Source: Deltaproteobacteria bacterium
GTDB lineage: Bacteria; Desulfobacterota; Syntrophobacteria; BM002
Direction of reading: 5' to 3'
Length of the DNA stretch: 32,692 nucleotides
Assembly: GCA_022340905.1 (NCBI GenBank)
Contig: JAJDNB010000129.1
Location: 1-32,692, forward strand
Positions 24,990 through 31,186 of this stretch are shown here, in pieces. The notes under the pieces are model-generated. The model had not been told where the DNA came from and searched no databases. It saw only the letters and a program-made list of their open reading frames with translations. The position numbers were made by a program, and so were the translations under genes. Position 1 is the first letter of the stretch. The number at the start of each line of letters is the position of its first letter.

Positions 24990-25303
24990 GGTAGAATTTC
25001 GGATTTCGGATTTAGGAGAAAGCTTGGAAGACGGAGGGCAGACAGCAGAGGACAGTTCGTTTAAACCACTGAATATTGAACAGCAGAACAAGAAACCGCA
25101 GAATGATGAAGTAATTACTTCGATATTCGAAGTTCCTTGTTCGACATTCTGCGGTTCAAATAGGCGGTAGCTTAGATGAAGTCAATGTTGATTGCCTTTC
25201 TAATCAATTCTGGATTATGACTTCTGAGGCAAGGTGGAACTGAACCTCCCTATCCATTAGGATATAATAGGGTAACGAAATTTGAAAAAAGAGCAAAGAC
25301 GCA
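24990..25303. repeat. Dispersed repeat E, copy 2, with flanking words
   Basis: This 314-bp spacer holds TTTCGGATTTCGGATTTAGG (about 24996-25016), then the region about 25028-25211 homologous to copy 1 at 20431-20620. Its centre contains the perfect 14-bp palindrome GAAGTAATTACTTC (25108-25121), flanked by GAACAGCAGAAC and inverted CCTTGTTCGACATTCTGCGG. No gene is present. Confidence 0.7.
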
Positions 25304-26002
25304 ATGGACCAGCCCAATCCCATCTATTTGGCTCCAACGGAGATAATAGAGAGTACCCATCCTAAAGTCCGCGATTACGCCATGGAAGTGGTTGGAACCA
25401 CCAATGACCCTGTGGATAGAGCCGTGAGGCTCTATCTGGCTGTGCGTGACGGGATCCGGTACGATCCCTATACTCCCTTCCACCTGCCGGAACACTATCG
25501 AGCAAGTGTGGTTCTCGAAAGAGGGCGAAGTTTCTGTGTGCCCAAAGTATCACTGCTCTGTGCTCTGGGACGGGCATGCAGCATCCCGTCGAGAGTAGGC
25601 TTTGCCACCGTCAAGAATCATCTGGCAACCAAGCAACTCATCGATTTTCTCGGGAGCAATGTCTTCGTTTACCACGGATTTGTGGAGTTTTACTTGGAAG
25701 GGAAATGGGTGAAGGCAACCCCCGCCTTTAACCGGGAGCTTTGTGAAAAGCACAAAGTGAAGCCCCTGGAATTCAATGGCCGCGAGGACTCCCTGTTTCA
25801 CCCATTCAACCAGGAAAACCAGAAATACATGGAGTACATAGAGTACCACGGCACATTCGCTGATATACCCGTTGATCAGATCGTAGCTGCCTGGAATGAA
25901 GCGTATGGCAAGGAACGTGTAGATGGGTGGATCAAGATGTTCGCCCAAAGGGAGGATACTCTCTCTGGTGTTTTTGAGAGGGAGGACGTCTGGAGAGAAT
26001 GA
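25304..26002 (+). CDS. Transglutaminase-like (cysteine protease fold) protein
   Basis: Predicted cytoplasmic 232-residue member of the transglutaminase-like superfamily (peptidase or amidase activity more likely than cross-linking). The core runs from AVRLYLAVRDGIRYDPY to the catalytic region RSFCVPKVSLLCALGRACSIPSRVGFA with Cys78, then VYHGFVEFYLEGKWVKATPAFN with His124. The position where the family usually has the triad Asp (W-x-x-x-D-P) is occupied by Thr139 in ATPAFN, so the catalytic machinery is not standard; a polar substitute or different geometry must apply if it is active. No signal peptide. The ribosome site before the ATG is weak. Its placement between hyuB and the two dehydrogenases suggests a role in processing an amide or peptide substrate, but only by context. 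Confidence 0.82.
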   Translation: MDQPNPIYLAPTEIIESTHPKVRDYAMEVVGTTNDPVDRAVRLYLAVRDGIRYDPYTPFHLPEHYRASVVLERGRSFCVPKVSLLCALGRACSIPSRVGFATVKNHLATKQLIDFLGSNVFVYHGFVEFYLEGKWVKATPAFNRELCEKHKVKPLEFNGREDSLFHPFNQENQKYMEYIEYHGTFADIPVDQIVAAWNEAYGKERVDGWIKMFAQREDTLSGVFEREDVWRE

Positions 26003-26090
26003 ACAAGTTGTCGGATGGGGGTTAGGGGGGATTTTAAAGGTAATGTTAACTTGACTGCTGCTTATGAAGCCCCGTTAAGGAAAGGGTTTG

Positions 26091-27170
26091 ATGAAAGGAA
26101 AGCCAATTCCGACTGAAATGACCGCTTGTGTATGGCGGGGAGGGCCTAGGGTAGAGGTCGAAACCATACCGGTGCCTGAAATCAGCAGGGGTGAACTTCT
26201 TGTTCAAATTGAAGCTTGCGGACTGTGCCCTACCGACATCAAGAAGATAGACATGGCACTAATAAAGCCACCTGTAATACTGGGGCACGAGATGGCAGGC
26301 AAGGTGGTGGCCGCAGGCGGCGGCGCTGAGGAATTCCTTGGCAAACGCGTAGCCGTCTACCATCATGTGCCGTGCAGGAACTGCCGACTGTGTGAACTTG
26401 GTCGTTACAGCCAATGTGCAGGGTATAAGAAAACGGGCACGAGTGCAGGTTTTTCTCCTGCGGGAGGCGGCTGGGCTGAGTACGTCACTGTTGCTCCTTG
26501 GATTGTAAAGGGCGGTGGAGTGGTGGAACTTCCTCGGGGACTACCGGTTAAGATCGCCATATTGATGGAGCCGCTCAATACGTGTCTCAAATGTGTGAGC
26601 GCCCTTCCTGAACGGAAAGGGACTTTGGTTGTCCTGGGGCAAGGACCCGTCGGACTTATGCTAACTGCTCTAACCAGCAGCAATGGCTGGGGAGTCTTTG
26701 CGGTGGAGCCGCTGCCAGAGCGACAGGAAAAGTCCCTCGCTTTTGGGGCAAAAGCGGTTTTTCATCCGGAGAAGGACCTTGTAAAATGGCTTCAGGAGGT
26801 CGCTGCACCCTTAGGTCATGATGCGGTCATCGCTGCCACCGAATCTGAGGCAGCAATAAATGGTTCCCTTCTGGCTCTGAGGCCGGGTGGAACAATGATC
26901 CTTTTTGCCCATACCCGGATGGGACAAGAACTGAAGATTGATGCTGGGCAAATTGGCATGGCCGAAAAACAGATTGTCGGCAGTTATTCATCCTCCATCG
27001 AGCTGAACTCTTTAACAAGAGAAATTCTGCTTGACAATCGCTTTCCTTGGGGAGAGTTTGTAACTCACCTGTTTCCTTTGGAGGAAATCAACAACGCCCT
27101 CGCCCTGGCAAGACGCCCTGAGGGAGGTTCTTTGAAGGTAGCCGTGGCTCCTGATCCAGGGATAGCATAG
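26091..27170 (+). CDS. Zinc-dependent medium-chain dehydrogenase (MDR), first of two
   Basis: NAD(P)-dependent alcohol/polyol dehydrogenase-like enzyme, 359 residues. Catalytic-zinc ligands appear in ACGLCPTD (Cys), ILGHEMAG (His-Glu) and MEPLNT (Glu); the structural zinc lobe is complete as C-x2-C-x2-C-x7-C (PCRNCRLCELGRYSQC). The Rossmann motif VLGQGPVGLML precedes an EPLPERQ segment, a variable cofactor-specificity site. Related enzymes include sorbitol, threonine and 2,3-butanediol dehydrogenases; the substrate is not decided. The ATG at 26091 is preferred over the TTG one codon earlier; AAGGAAAGGG lies upstream. The stop (TAG) lies in a GCATAGGGCATAG repeat. Followed by a paralogue 190 bp later. 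Confidence 0.9.
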   Translation: MKGKPIPTEMTACVWRGGPRVEVETIPVPEISRGELLVQIEACGLCPTDIKKIDMALIKPPVILGHEMAGKVVAAGGGAEEFLGKRVAVYHHVPCRNCRLCELGRYSQCAGYKKTGTSAGFSPAGGGWAEYVTVAPWIVKGGGVVELPRGLPVKIAILMEPLNTCLKCVSALPERKGTLVVLGQGPVGLMLTALTSSNGWGVFAVEPLPERQEKSLAFGAKAVFHPEKDLVKWLQEVAAPLGHDAVIAATESEAAINGSLLALRPGGTMILFAHTRMGQELKIDAGQIGMAEKQIVGSYSSSIELNSLTREILLDNRFPWGEFVTHLFPLEEINNALALARRPEGGSLKVAVAPDPGIA

Positions 27171-27300
27171 GGCATAGCGCATAGAGCATGGAGTTCAGCT
27201 AGCGCTAAACGTCATTAGCCTTCGGCGTCATTGGGTCACTACGCTGCGCTGTCATTTGTTGTAAAAGGTATATGGCTAATAGATTTCGGATTGCGGAATG
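27167..27300. repeat. Composite repeat: GCATAGGGCATAG units plus a segment shared with 4791-4855
   Basis: GCATAGGGCATAGCGCATAG (from 27167) and AGCATGG words are followed at about 27246-27300 by a segment homologous to 4791-4855: both read GTCATTYGTTGTAARAGGT, then ATGGC-N-ATTAG-like sequence and GGATTGCGGA. The same order of units (GCATAGGGCATAG then this segment) occurs at 4752-4855. Confidence 0.6.
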
Positions 27301-27361
27301 TAGATGTGGGATGTGAGATTTGTCTAGAGAATGGCTCTTTTCACAAGAAAGGTAGCCTTTG

Positions 27362-28468
27362 ATGATGACTGAAAAGGTGCCGGATAAAATGCTGGCTTGT
27401 GTGCTTCACGGCAAGGAAGACGCCAGGCTGGAAGAGATACCTGTGCCAACCTTGCAGGCAGGCGATCTGCTGCTGAAGGTTGAGGCGGCTCTGACCTGTG
27501 GCACTGATTTGAAAGTATTCCTCCGGGGCTATCACGAGCGTATGATCCAACCTCCATCGGTGTTTGGCCACGAGTTTGCCGGTAAAGTAGTGGTTAGCGA
27601 GAATGGCCGTTTTCCAGCCGGGACCAGGATAGTGGCCGCCAACTCAGCTCCCTGCGGTAATTGCTATTTTTGTGAGTTGGGCAAGCCAAACCTGTGTACT
27701 GATCTCCTCTTTGCCAATGGTGCCTATGCCGAATACGTCAGGATACCTTCCAGGATTGTGGAGAAGAATTGCCTTCCCCTTCCCCCTGATCTGCCGGCGG
27801 CCAAGGCTGCACTGGTCGAACCATTGGCCTGCGCAGTCAAGGGTGTAGAGGATGTGAAGATAAAGACGGGTGAAAAGGTGTTGGTAATAGGTGCGGGACC
27901 CTTGGGGCTTATGCTTGCACGGCTCTCAGTTTTGGCCGGTGCAGAAGTCACCACCGTTGATGACCAGTCAGATCGCCTTGCCGTGGCGGCTGAACTAGGG
28001 GTGACCTATACTGTTGCAGAAAGGCTCTCACCTCACCTAATTGAACGCATGCGCCATGATTACACCCCTCACGGACTGGGGTTTGACTGTGTAATTGAAG
28101 CAGTGGGAAAGCCCGAAACCTGGAATCATGCGGTAGAGTTGGTGCGACCGGGTGCTAGGGTAAACCTATTTGGCGGTTGTCCTCGTGGAACAGAACTTCG
28201 TGTGGACACTACCCGCCTTCATTACGATGAAATTCGCATATATGCCTCCTTTCACCACACCCCTGAGACCGTGCGAAAAGCTTTGGAGTTTGTCAAGAGC
28301 TCCCAGGTACCCGCTTTTTCTCTGGTGAGAGAAGGAAGATCGCTTCTTGATTTGCCGGAAGTTCTTCAGGAGATGAGAGAAGGAAAATCCCCGCCCAAGA
28401 CTGCAATCCTACCGAGACTTCCTGCCGGGAGCCGTCTATCAGTAGACGAGCTGGAGACCTTCAAATAA
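27362..28468 (+). CDS. Zinc-dependent medium-chain dehydrogenase (MDR), second of two
   Basis: Second MDR-family dehydrogenase, 368 residues, paralogous to the gene just upstream. Catalytic-zinc ligands: ALTCGTDLK (Cys), FGHEFAG (His-Glu) and LVEPLACA (Glu). Structural zinc lobe C-x2-C-x2-C-x7-C (PCGNCYFCELGKPNLC). Rossmann motif VIGAGPLGLML is followed by TTVDDQSDRL, where the Asp pair at the end of the second strand favours NAD over NADP. Start is ATG at 27362 (or the next codon), AAAGG about 9 nt upstream; the TTG before it is unlikely. With its neighbour and hyuAB it could form an oxidative pathway, but there is no direct proof of linkage. Confidence 0.9.
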   Translation: MMTEKVPDKMLACVLHGKEDARLEEIPVPTLQAGDLLLKVEAALTCGTDLKVFLRGYHERMIQPPSVFGHEFAGKVVVSENGRFPAGTRIVAANSAPCGNCYFCELGKPNLCTDLLFANGAYAEYVRIPSRIVEKNCLPLPPDLPAAKAALVEPLACAVKGVEDVKIKTGEKVLVIGAGPLGLMLARLSVLAGAEVTTVDDQSDRLAVAAELGVTYTVAERLSPHLIERMRHDYTPHGLGFDCVIEAVGKPETWNHAVELVRPGARVNLFGGCPRGTELRVDTTRLHYDEIRIYASFHHTPETVRKALEFVKSSQVPAFSLVREGRSLLDLPEVLQEMREGKSPPKTAILPRLPAGSRLSVDELETFK

Positions 28469-28506
28469 GAACGTCCCTCTTTTTGGCGCAAGAAAGCCGT
28501 TCGAGA

Positions 28507-28950
28507 TTAGAAGTGAATAATATGGTCTTCCAGCTGATCGAGAGGAACAATTTCTTCAGGTATGACTATTCCCCGCACTGAGATGCCTGCTTGGTGGACA
28601 GTATTTGGGTTGCCTGATACGAGGGGATGCCACCACTCTAGATCCATTCCCAAGGCCAAGCGTCGGTAAGCACAGGTTCGAGGTAACCAGTTTAGTTCCG
28701 CTGCCTTTCGAGGCGTCATGACCAGGCAGGTGGGGATCACATCTAGCCGATCTTTATAGGAGCTGCAACGACAAAGCCAGGTATCCAAGAGACGACATGC
28801 CACATTGGTGTAGAAAACCTCACCGGTGTCCCTGTACTCAACTTTGTGTAAACAGCACCGACCGCATCCGTCGCACAACCGTTCCCACTCCTCCGAAGTC
28901 ATTTCCTGGAGAGATTTGGTTTTCCAAAAAGGCTCTGGGGGCGGATTCAT
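28507..28950 (-). CDS. YcgN-family cysteine-cluster protein (UPF0260)
   Basis: Conserved 147-residue cytoplasmic protein of the YcgN/UPF0260 family, related to the YkgJ Fe-S/zinc cysteine-cluster group; molecular function unknown. Signature cysteines: CDGCGRCC (residues 26-33), then C52, C60, C62, C75 and C93, in the order ACRLLDTWLCRC, PTCLVMTP and LPRTCAYRRLA, which matches the family closely, as does the ending WWHPLVSGN...VHQAGISVRG. The length is typical. It converges with the dehydrogenase gene on the plus strand, with about 38 bp between stops, and has a large inverted-repeat element upstream. Confidence 0.92.
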   Translation of the reverse strand: MNPPPEPFWKTKSLQEMTSEEWERLCDGCGRCCLHKVEYRDTGEVFYTNVACRLLDTWLCRCSSYKDRLDVIPTCLVMTPRKAAELNWLPRTCAYRRLALGMDLEWWHPLVSGNPNTVHQAGISVRGIVIPEEIVPLDQLEDHIIHF

Positions 28951-28993
28951 GGCACTTTACTATAACGACTGTTAACTTAGCTCTACAATAGCT

Positions 28994-29188
28994 CTTCAGG
29001 GCTGGGCCATTCCCTCCGCTTACGCTCGGTCTGCTGAACATGCGGGGCGGAGGTCCTTCGAAGCAGAGGCGATGGCAGCCCGAGCTGCGGATGTGCCAAC
29101 CTTTGCTGTTTTATTGGGGTAGAGTTGTTTTCCTTAAGAGGCAAAGGTTGGCCACATACGCCGCTTCGGGAATGTCCCAACCCTGAAG
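28994..29188. repeat. Large interrupted inverted-repeat element
   Basis: Outer arms 28994-29014 (CTTCAGGGCTGGG, CATTCCC) and 29168-29188 (GGGAATG, CCCAACCCTGAAG) pair over 21 nt with two mismatches. Inner arms 29079-29106 (ending TGTGCCAACCTTTGC) and 29141-29170 (starting GCAAAGGTTGGCCACA) pair over about 28 nt with a few bulges. The left side has about 64 extra nt between the two arm segments. No coding sequence is visible. It fills most of the 343-bp gap between the YcgN-family gene and the response regulator stop at 29294. Confidence 0.65.
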
Positions 29189-29293
29189 CCCTATCTTTGC
29201 GGAATTAAGTGCATAAGCGTGTAATCATTTTTAGCTGAAGAATCAGTTGTATGGTATTTGCTGCTGGAATTTAGGTAGTCTTGGAATAATACG

Positions 29294-29926
29294 CTATTTG
29301 TCTTTGAGGAGTCCAGGGTAAAGCATCTTCGCGCATGCAGGGCAAATGCCATGGGTGAAGTCCGCCTCCGAACGTTCCCGAATATAAGTCTCGATTTGAT
29401 TCCAATACCCTTTGTCATCGCGTATCTTTTTGCAGGAAGAGCATATTGGCAAGAGGCCGCTCAGGGTTTTCACCTTAGCCAAGGCTTGCTGAAGCTCACC
29501 AATCAATTTCTCTTTCTCTTTCATGAGGACGCGAAGGTAAAGATGGGTGCGGACCCGTGCACAGACCTCTTCTTGGCGAAAGGGTTTGGCAATATAATCC
29601 ACTCCTCCACAGGTAAAACCCTTTACCACGTCTTCGGTTTCCTTGCTTACAGTGAGAAAGATAACCGGAATGTTACTGGTAGCATCACTTTCTTTCAATG
29701 CACGGCATGTTTCGAAACCGTCCATGCCGTTCATTTTGATATCGAGTAGTATCAAGTCAAAAGCATTATCGCGAACGCACTGTAAGGCTTGTTCGCCACC
29801 TGCTGCCGTTTGTATATCGAAACCTTCAGACTCGAGGGCTATGGCTAATGCACTTATATTCTCGGGAATATCGTCAACGATCAATATCTTCATTCCTGCC
29901 AAGACTTTAGTCTCACTGCACCACAT
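29294..29926 (-). CDS. Response regulator with Cys-containing C-terminal domain (orphan)
   Basis: Cytoplasmic signalling protein, about 210 residues. The receiver domain is complete: acidic pair in MKILIVDDIPENIS, phospho-acceptor Asp in LILLDIKMNGMDG, Thr in VIFLTVS and Lys in YIAKPFRQEEV. A short helical linker (LMKEKEKLIGELQQALAKVK) leads to a tail LSGLLPICSSCKKIRDDKGYW...FTHGICPACAKMLYP with paired C-x2-C motifs, a domain often seen at the end of deltaproteobacterial regulators and likely zinc-binding. There is no DNA-binding output, so it probably acts through protein contacts. Start: ATG at 29926 has GAGG 5 nt upstream; ATGs at 29992 and 29893 are alternatives. No histidine kinase is adjacent. 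Confidence 0.85.
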   Translation of the reverse strand: MWCSETKVLAGMKILIVDDIPENISALAIALESEGFDIQTAAGGEQALQCVRDNAFDLILLDIKMNGMDGFETCRALKESDATSNIPVIFLTVSKETEDVVKGFTCGGVDYIAKPFRQEEVCARVRTHLYLRVLMKEKEKLIGELQQALAKVKTLSGLLPICSSCKKIRDDKGYWNQIETYIRERSEADFTHGICPACAKMLYPGLLKDK

Positions 29927-30320
29927 ACCGTCCTCTTCTACTATGATTGACGCAAATTCATTGATGTCGGCTAGTAACTCACTCCAGTGCATTCTGAATT
30001 AGTTTTGCACTGTGGGTCTCACGGCAAGAGTAAAAGCAAGTTTCGTGCTAAGAAGACAAAGTTCAATCGATTTGCCGGGTCCTAAGTGTAGCAAAGTGGA
30101 AAAGGAGGAGCCCATGTATTTATCGGGGAATCAGATCGCTCGGGGGAGAGATGTAATGGCGGTTGTAAGGGTTGGAGTAAAAGGGTTTAGTGCTGCTGGA
30201 TTTACTATGATGGCTTAAATTAGTTAACATGAAACATGTTTCGTGGTAATTTCGGTTCTGTTTTGAGATTGAGCTGATCAGATTTGCCCTTTAAACTTCG
30301 GACTAAATGAGAGGATTTGA
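29927..30320. other. Gap without a convincing gene
   Basis: About 390 bp between the response regulator and the next gene. The only small open frame (30012-30218, GTG start, 68 residues) lacks recognisable features. A perfect 12-bp palindrome GAAACATGTTTC (30231-30242) lies about 80 bp before the next start and could be an operator. Confidence 0.4.
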
Positions 30321-30656
30321 ATGTCGGCAAATGAGAATAACAAGGGGGGTATGGCCAGGCAGCTCAAAATTATAACCTTTTTCCCAGCCGGGGCTGGAAC
30401 GTTTATGGCGGCTCTTATCTTTCTTATTCAATATTGGAAGTGGTTCCAGACCGGTGAATGGCAAGGCGCGCCTTTCGCCCAGTTTGTGCCGGCGGGGCTG
30501 GTTCAATGGGCGGCCACAAGAGAAGGGGGGCTCCTGGGGTTAAAGGAATTTGTTCAAGGAATGTTGTCAATCCATGCCTCTGTCTGGTTCTTTGTAAGCG
30601 GTTGCGTCCTAACTGTCCTTCTGTCTGAAATAGCAAAACCGTGGCTGAAGAACTGA
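30321..30656 (+). CDS. Hypothetical two-helix membrane protein
   Basis: Unrecognised 111-residue protein. Two hydrophobic stretches are visible, ITFFPAGAGTFMAALIFLIQ (about 18-37) and a C-terminal one in SVWFFVSGCVLTVLLSEIA (about 87-105), with a polar region between them (TGEWQGAPFAQFVPAGLVQWAATREGG in two parts). This suggests a small inner-membrane protein with both ends on the cytoplasmic side. AGAGG about 6 nt before the ATG supports a real gene. It is followed 66 bp later by a Lys/Glu-rich gene on the same strand; they may be co-transcribed. No function can be proposed. Confidence 0.6.
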   Translation: MSANENNKGGMARQLKIITFFPAGAGTFMAALIFLIQYWKWFQTGEWQGAPFAQFVPAGLVQWAATREGGLLGLKEFVQGMLSIHASVWFFVSGCVLTVLLSEIAKPWLKN

Positions 30657-30722
30657 TTCGGAAGTGCTGGCAGTTGAGTTTATGAACGAGATTGACTGCA
30701 ATTTGAGAAAGAGAGGTGCCTG

Positions 30723-31013
30723 ATGGCGAAGAATCCCAGAAGCGGCAAGGCGAAACGCAAAGAGAAAAGAAAGGAGAGGGAAAAATACTGGGCAGAGGTG
30801 ATGAATGAGCAGGCCAAGAAAGAGGAGGCCATGAGGAAAAAGGCCGAGAAAGAAAAAGCTGAACAGGAAAAAGCCGAGCAGGAAAAGGCCGAAGAGGCTG
30901 AGGCTGAACAGGAAAAGGCCGAAGAGGCTGAGGAGGAAAAGGCTGCCCAAGAAAAAGGTGAGCAAGAAGAGGCTGAAGAAGCTAAAGCAAGAGAGGCAAA
31001 AGATGATGAGTAA
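30723..31013 (+). CDS. Lys/Glu/Ala-rich low-complexity (helical) hypothetical protein
   Basis: A 96-residue, strongly charged protein. Basic N-terminus (MAKNPRSGKAKRKEKRKERE) is followed by a long run of AEQEKAEQEKAEEAEAEQEK-type units and an acidic end (AKDDE). The composition predicts a continuous helix or coiled coil. The DNA of the central part (about 30856-30932) contains near-identical tandem copies of a GAACAGGAAAAGGCCGAAG / AGGCTGAGGCT unit, so length can vary by slippage. GAGAGG lies 6 nt before the ATG. Unknown function; the family could not be recognised. Genes of this composition can also be prediction artefacts, though the ribosome site argues against that. Confidence 0.6.
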   Translation: MAKNPRSGKAKRKEKRKEREKYWAEVMNEQAKKEEAMRKKAEKEKAEQEKAEQEKAEEAEAEQEKAEEAEEEKAAQEKGEQEEAEEAKAREAKDDE

Positions 31014-31025
31014 ACCGGCCCATTC

Positions 31026-31184
31026 TAGCCCGGATGTTTCACCAATTACCTGCTGCGACCGCGGATATAGCCATCCTTCCTGGCGTCCTCAGGTGTTGGC
31101 TCCTGTGCGACCTACCGCTTAGGTACGCCTCGGAACCAACACCCTGCGGTCCGCCGTAGGCGGATTCACGAAACATCCGGGCTA
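31026..31184. repeat. Multi-stem palindromic element between convergent genes
   Basis: Fills nearly the whole gap between the 96-residue gene and the glycerophosphodiesterase. Perfect 15-bp outer arms TAGCCCGGATGTTTC (31026-31040) and GAAACATCCGGGCTA (31170-31184). Inside are a long hairpin CAGGTGTTGGCTCC (31090-31103) / GGAACCAACACCCTG (31132-31146) with an ACCTA/TAGGT tip, and a perfect hairpin TCCGCC-GTA-GGCGGA (31150-31164). The nested arms form a cloverleaf-like fold on either strand. It may end both convergent transcripts or be a miniature mobile/structured RNA element. Confidence 0.7.
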
Positions 31185-31186
31185 AG

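Noticed and set aside
29079..29170. tRNA-like or small RNA gene in the inverted repeat
   Set aside because: No tRNA T-loop or anticodon arm; the pairing is a simple long inverted repeat.
30012..30218. 68-codon open frame with GTG start
   Set aside because: No recognisable motif, no clear ribosome site, unusual composition and no homologous pattern that I know; treated as spacer.
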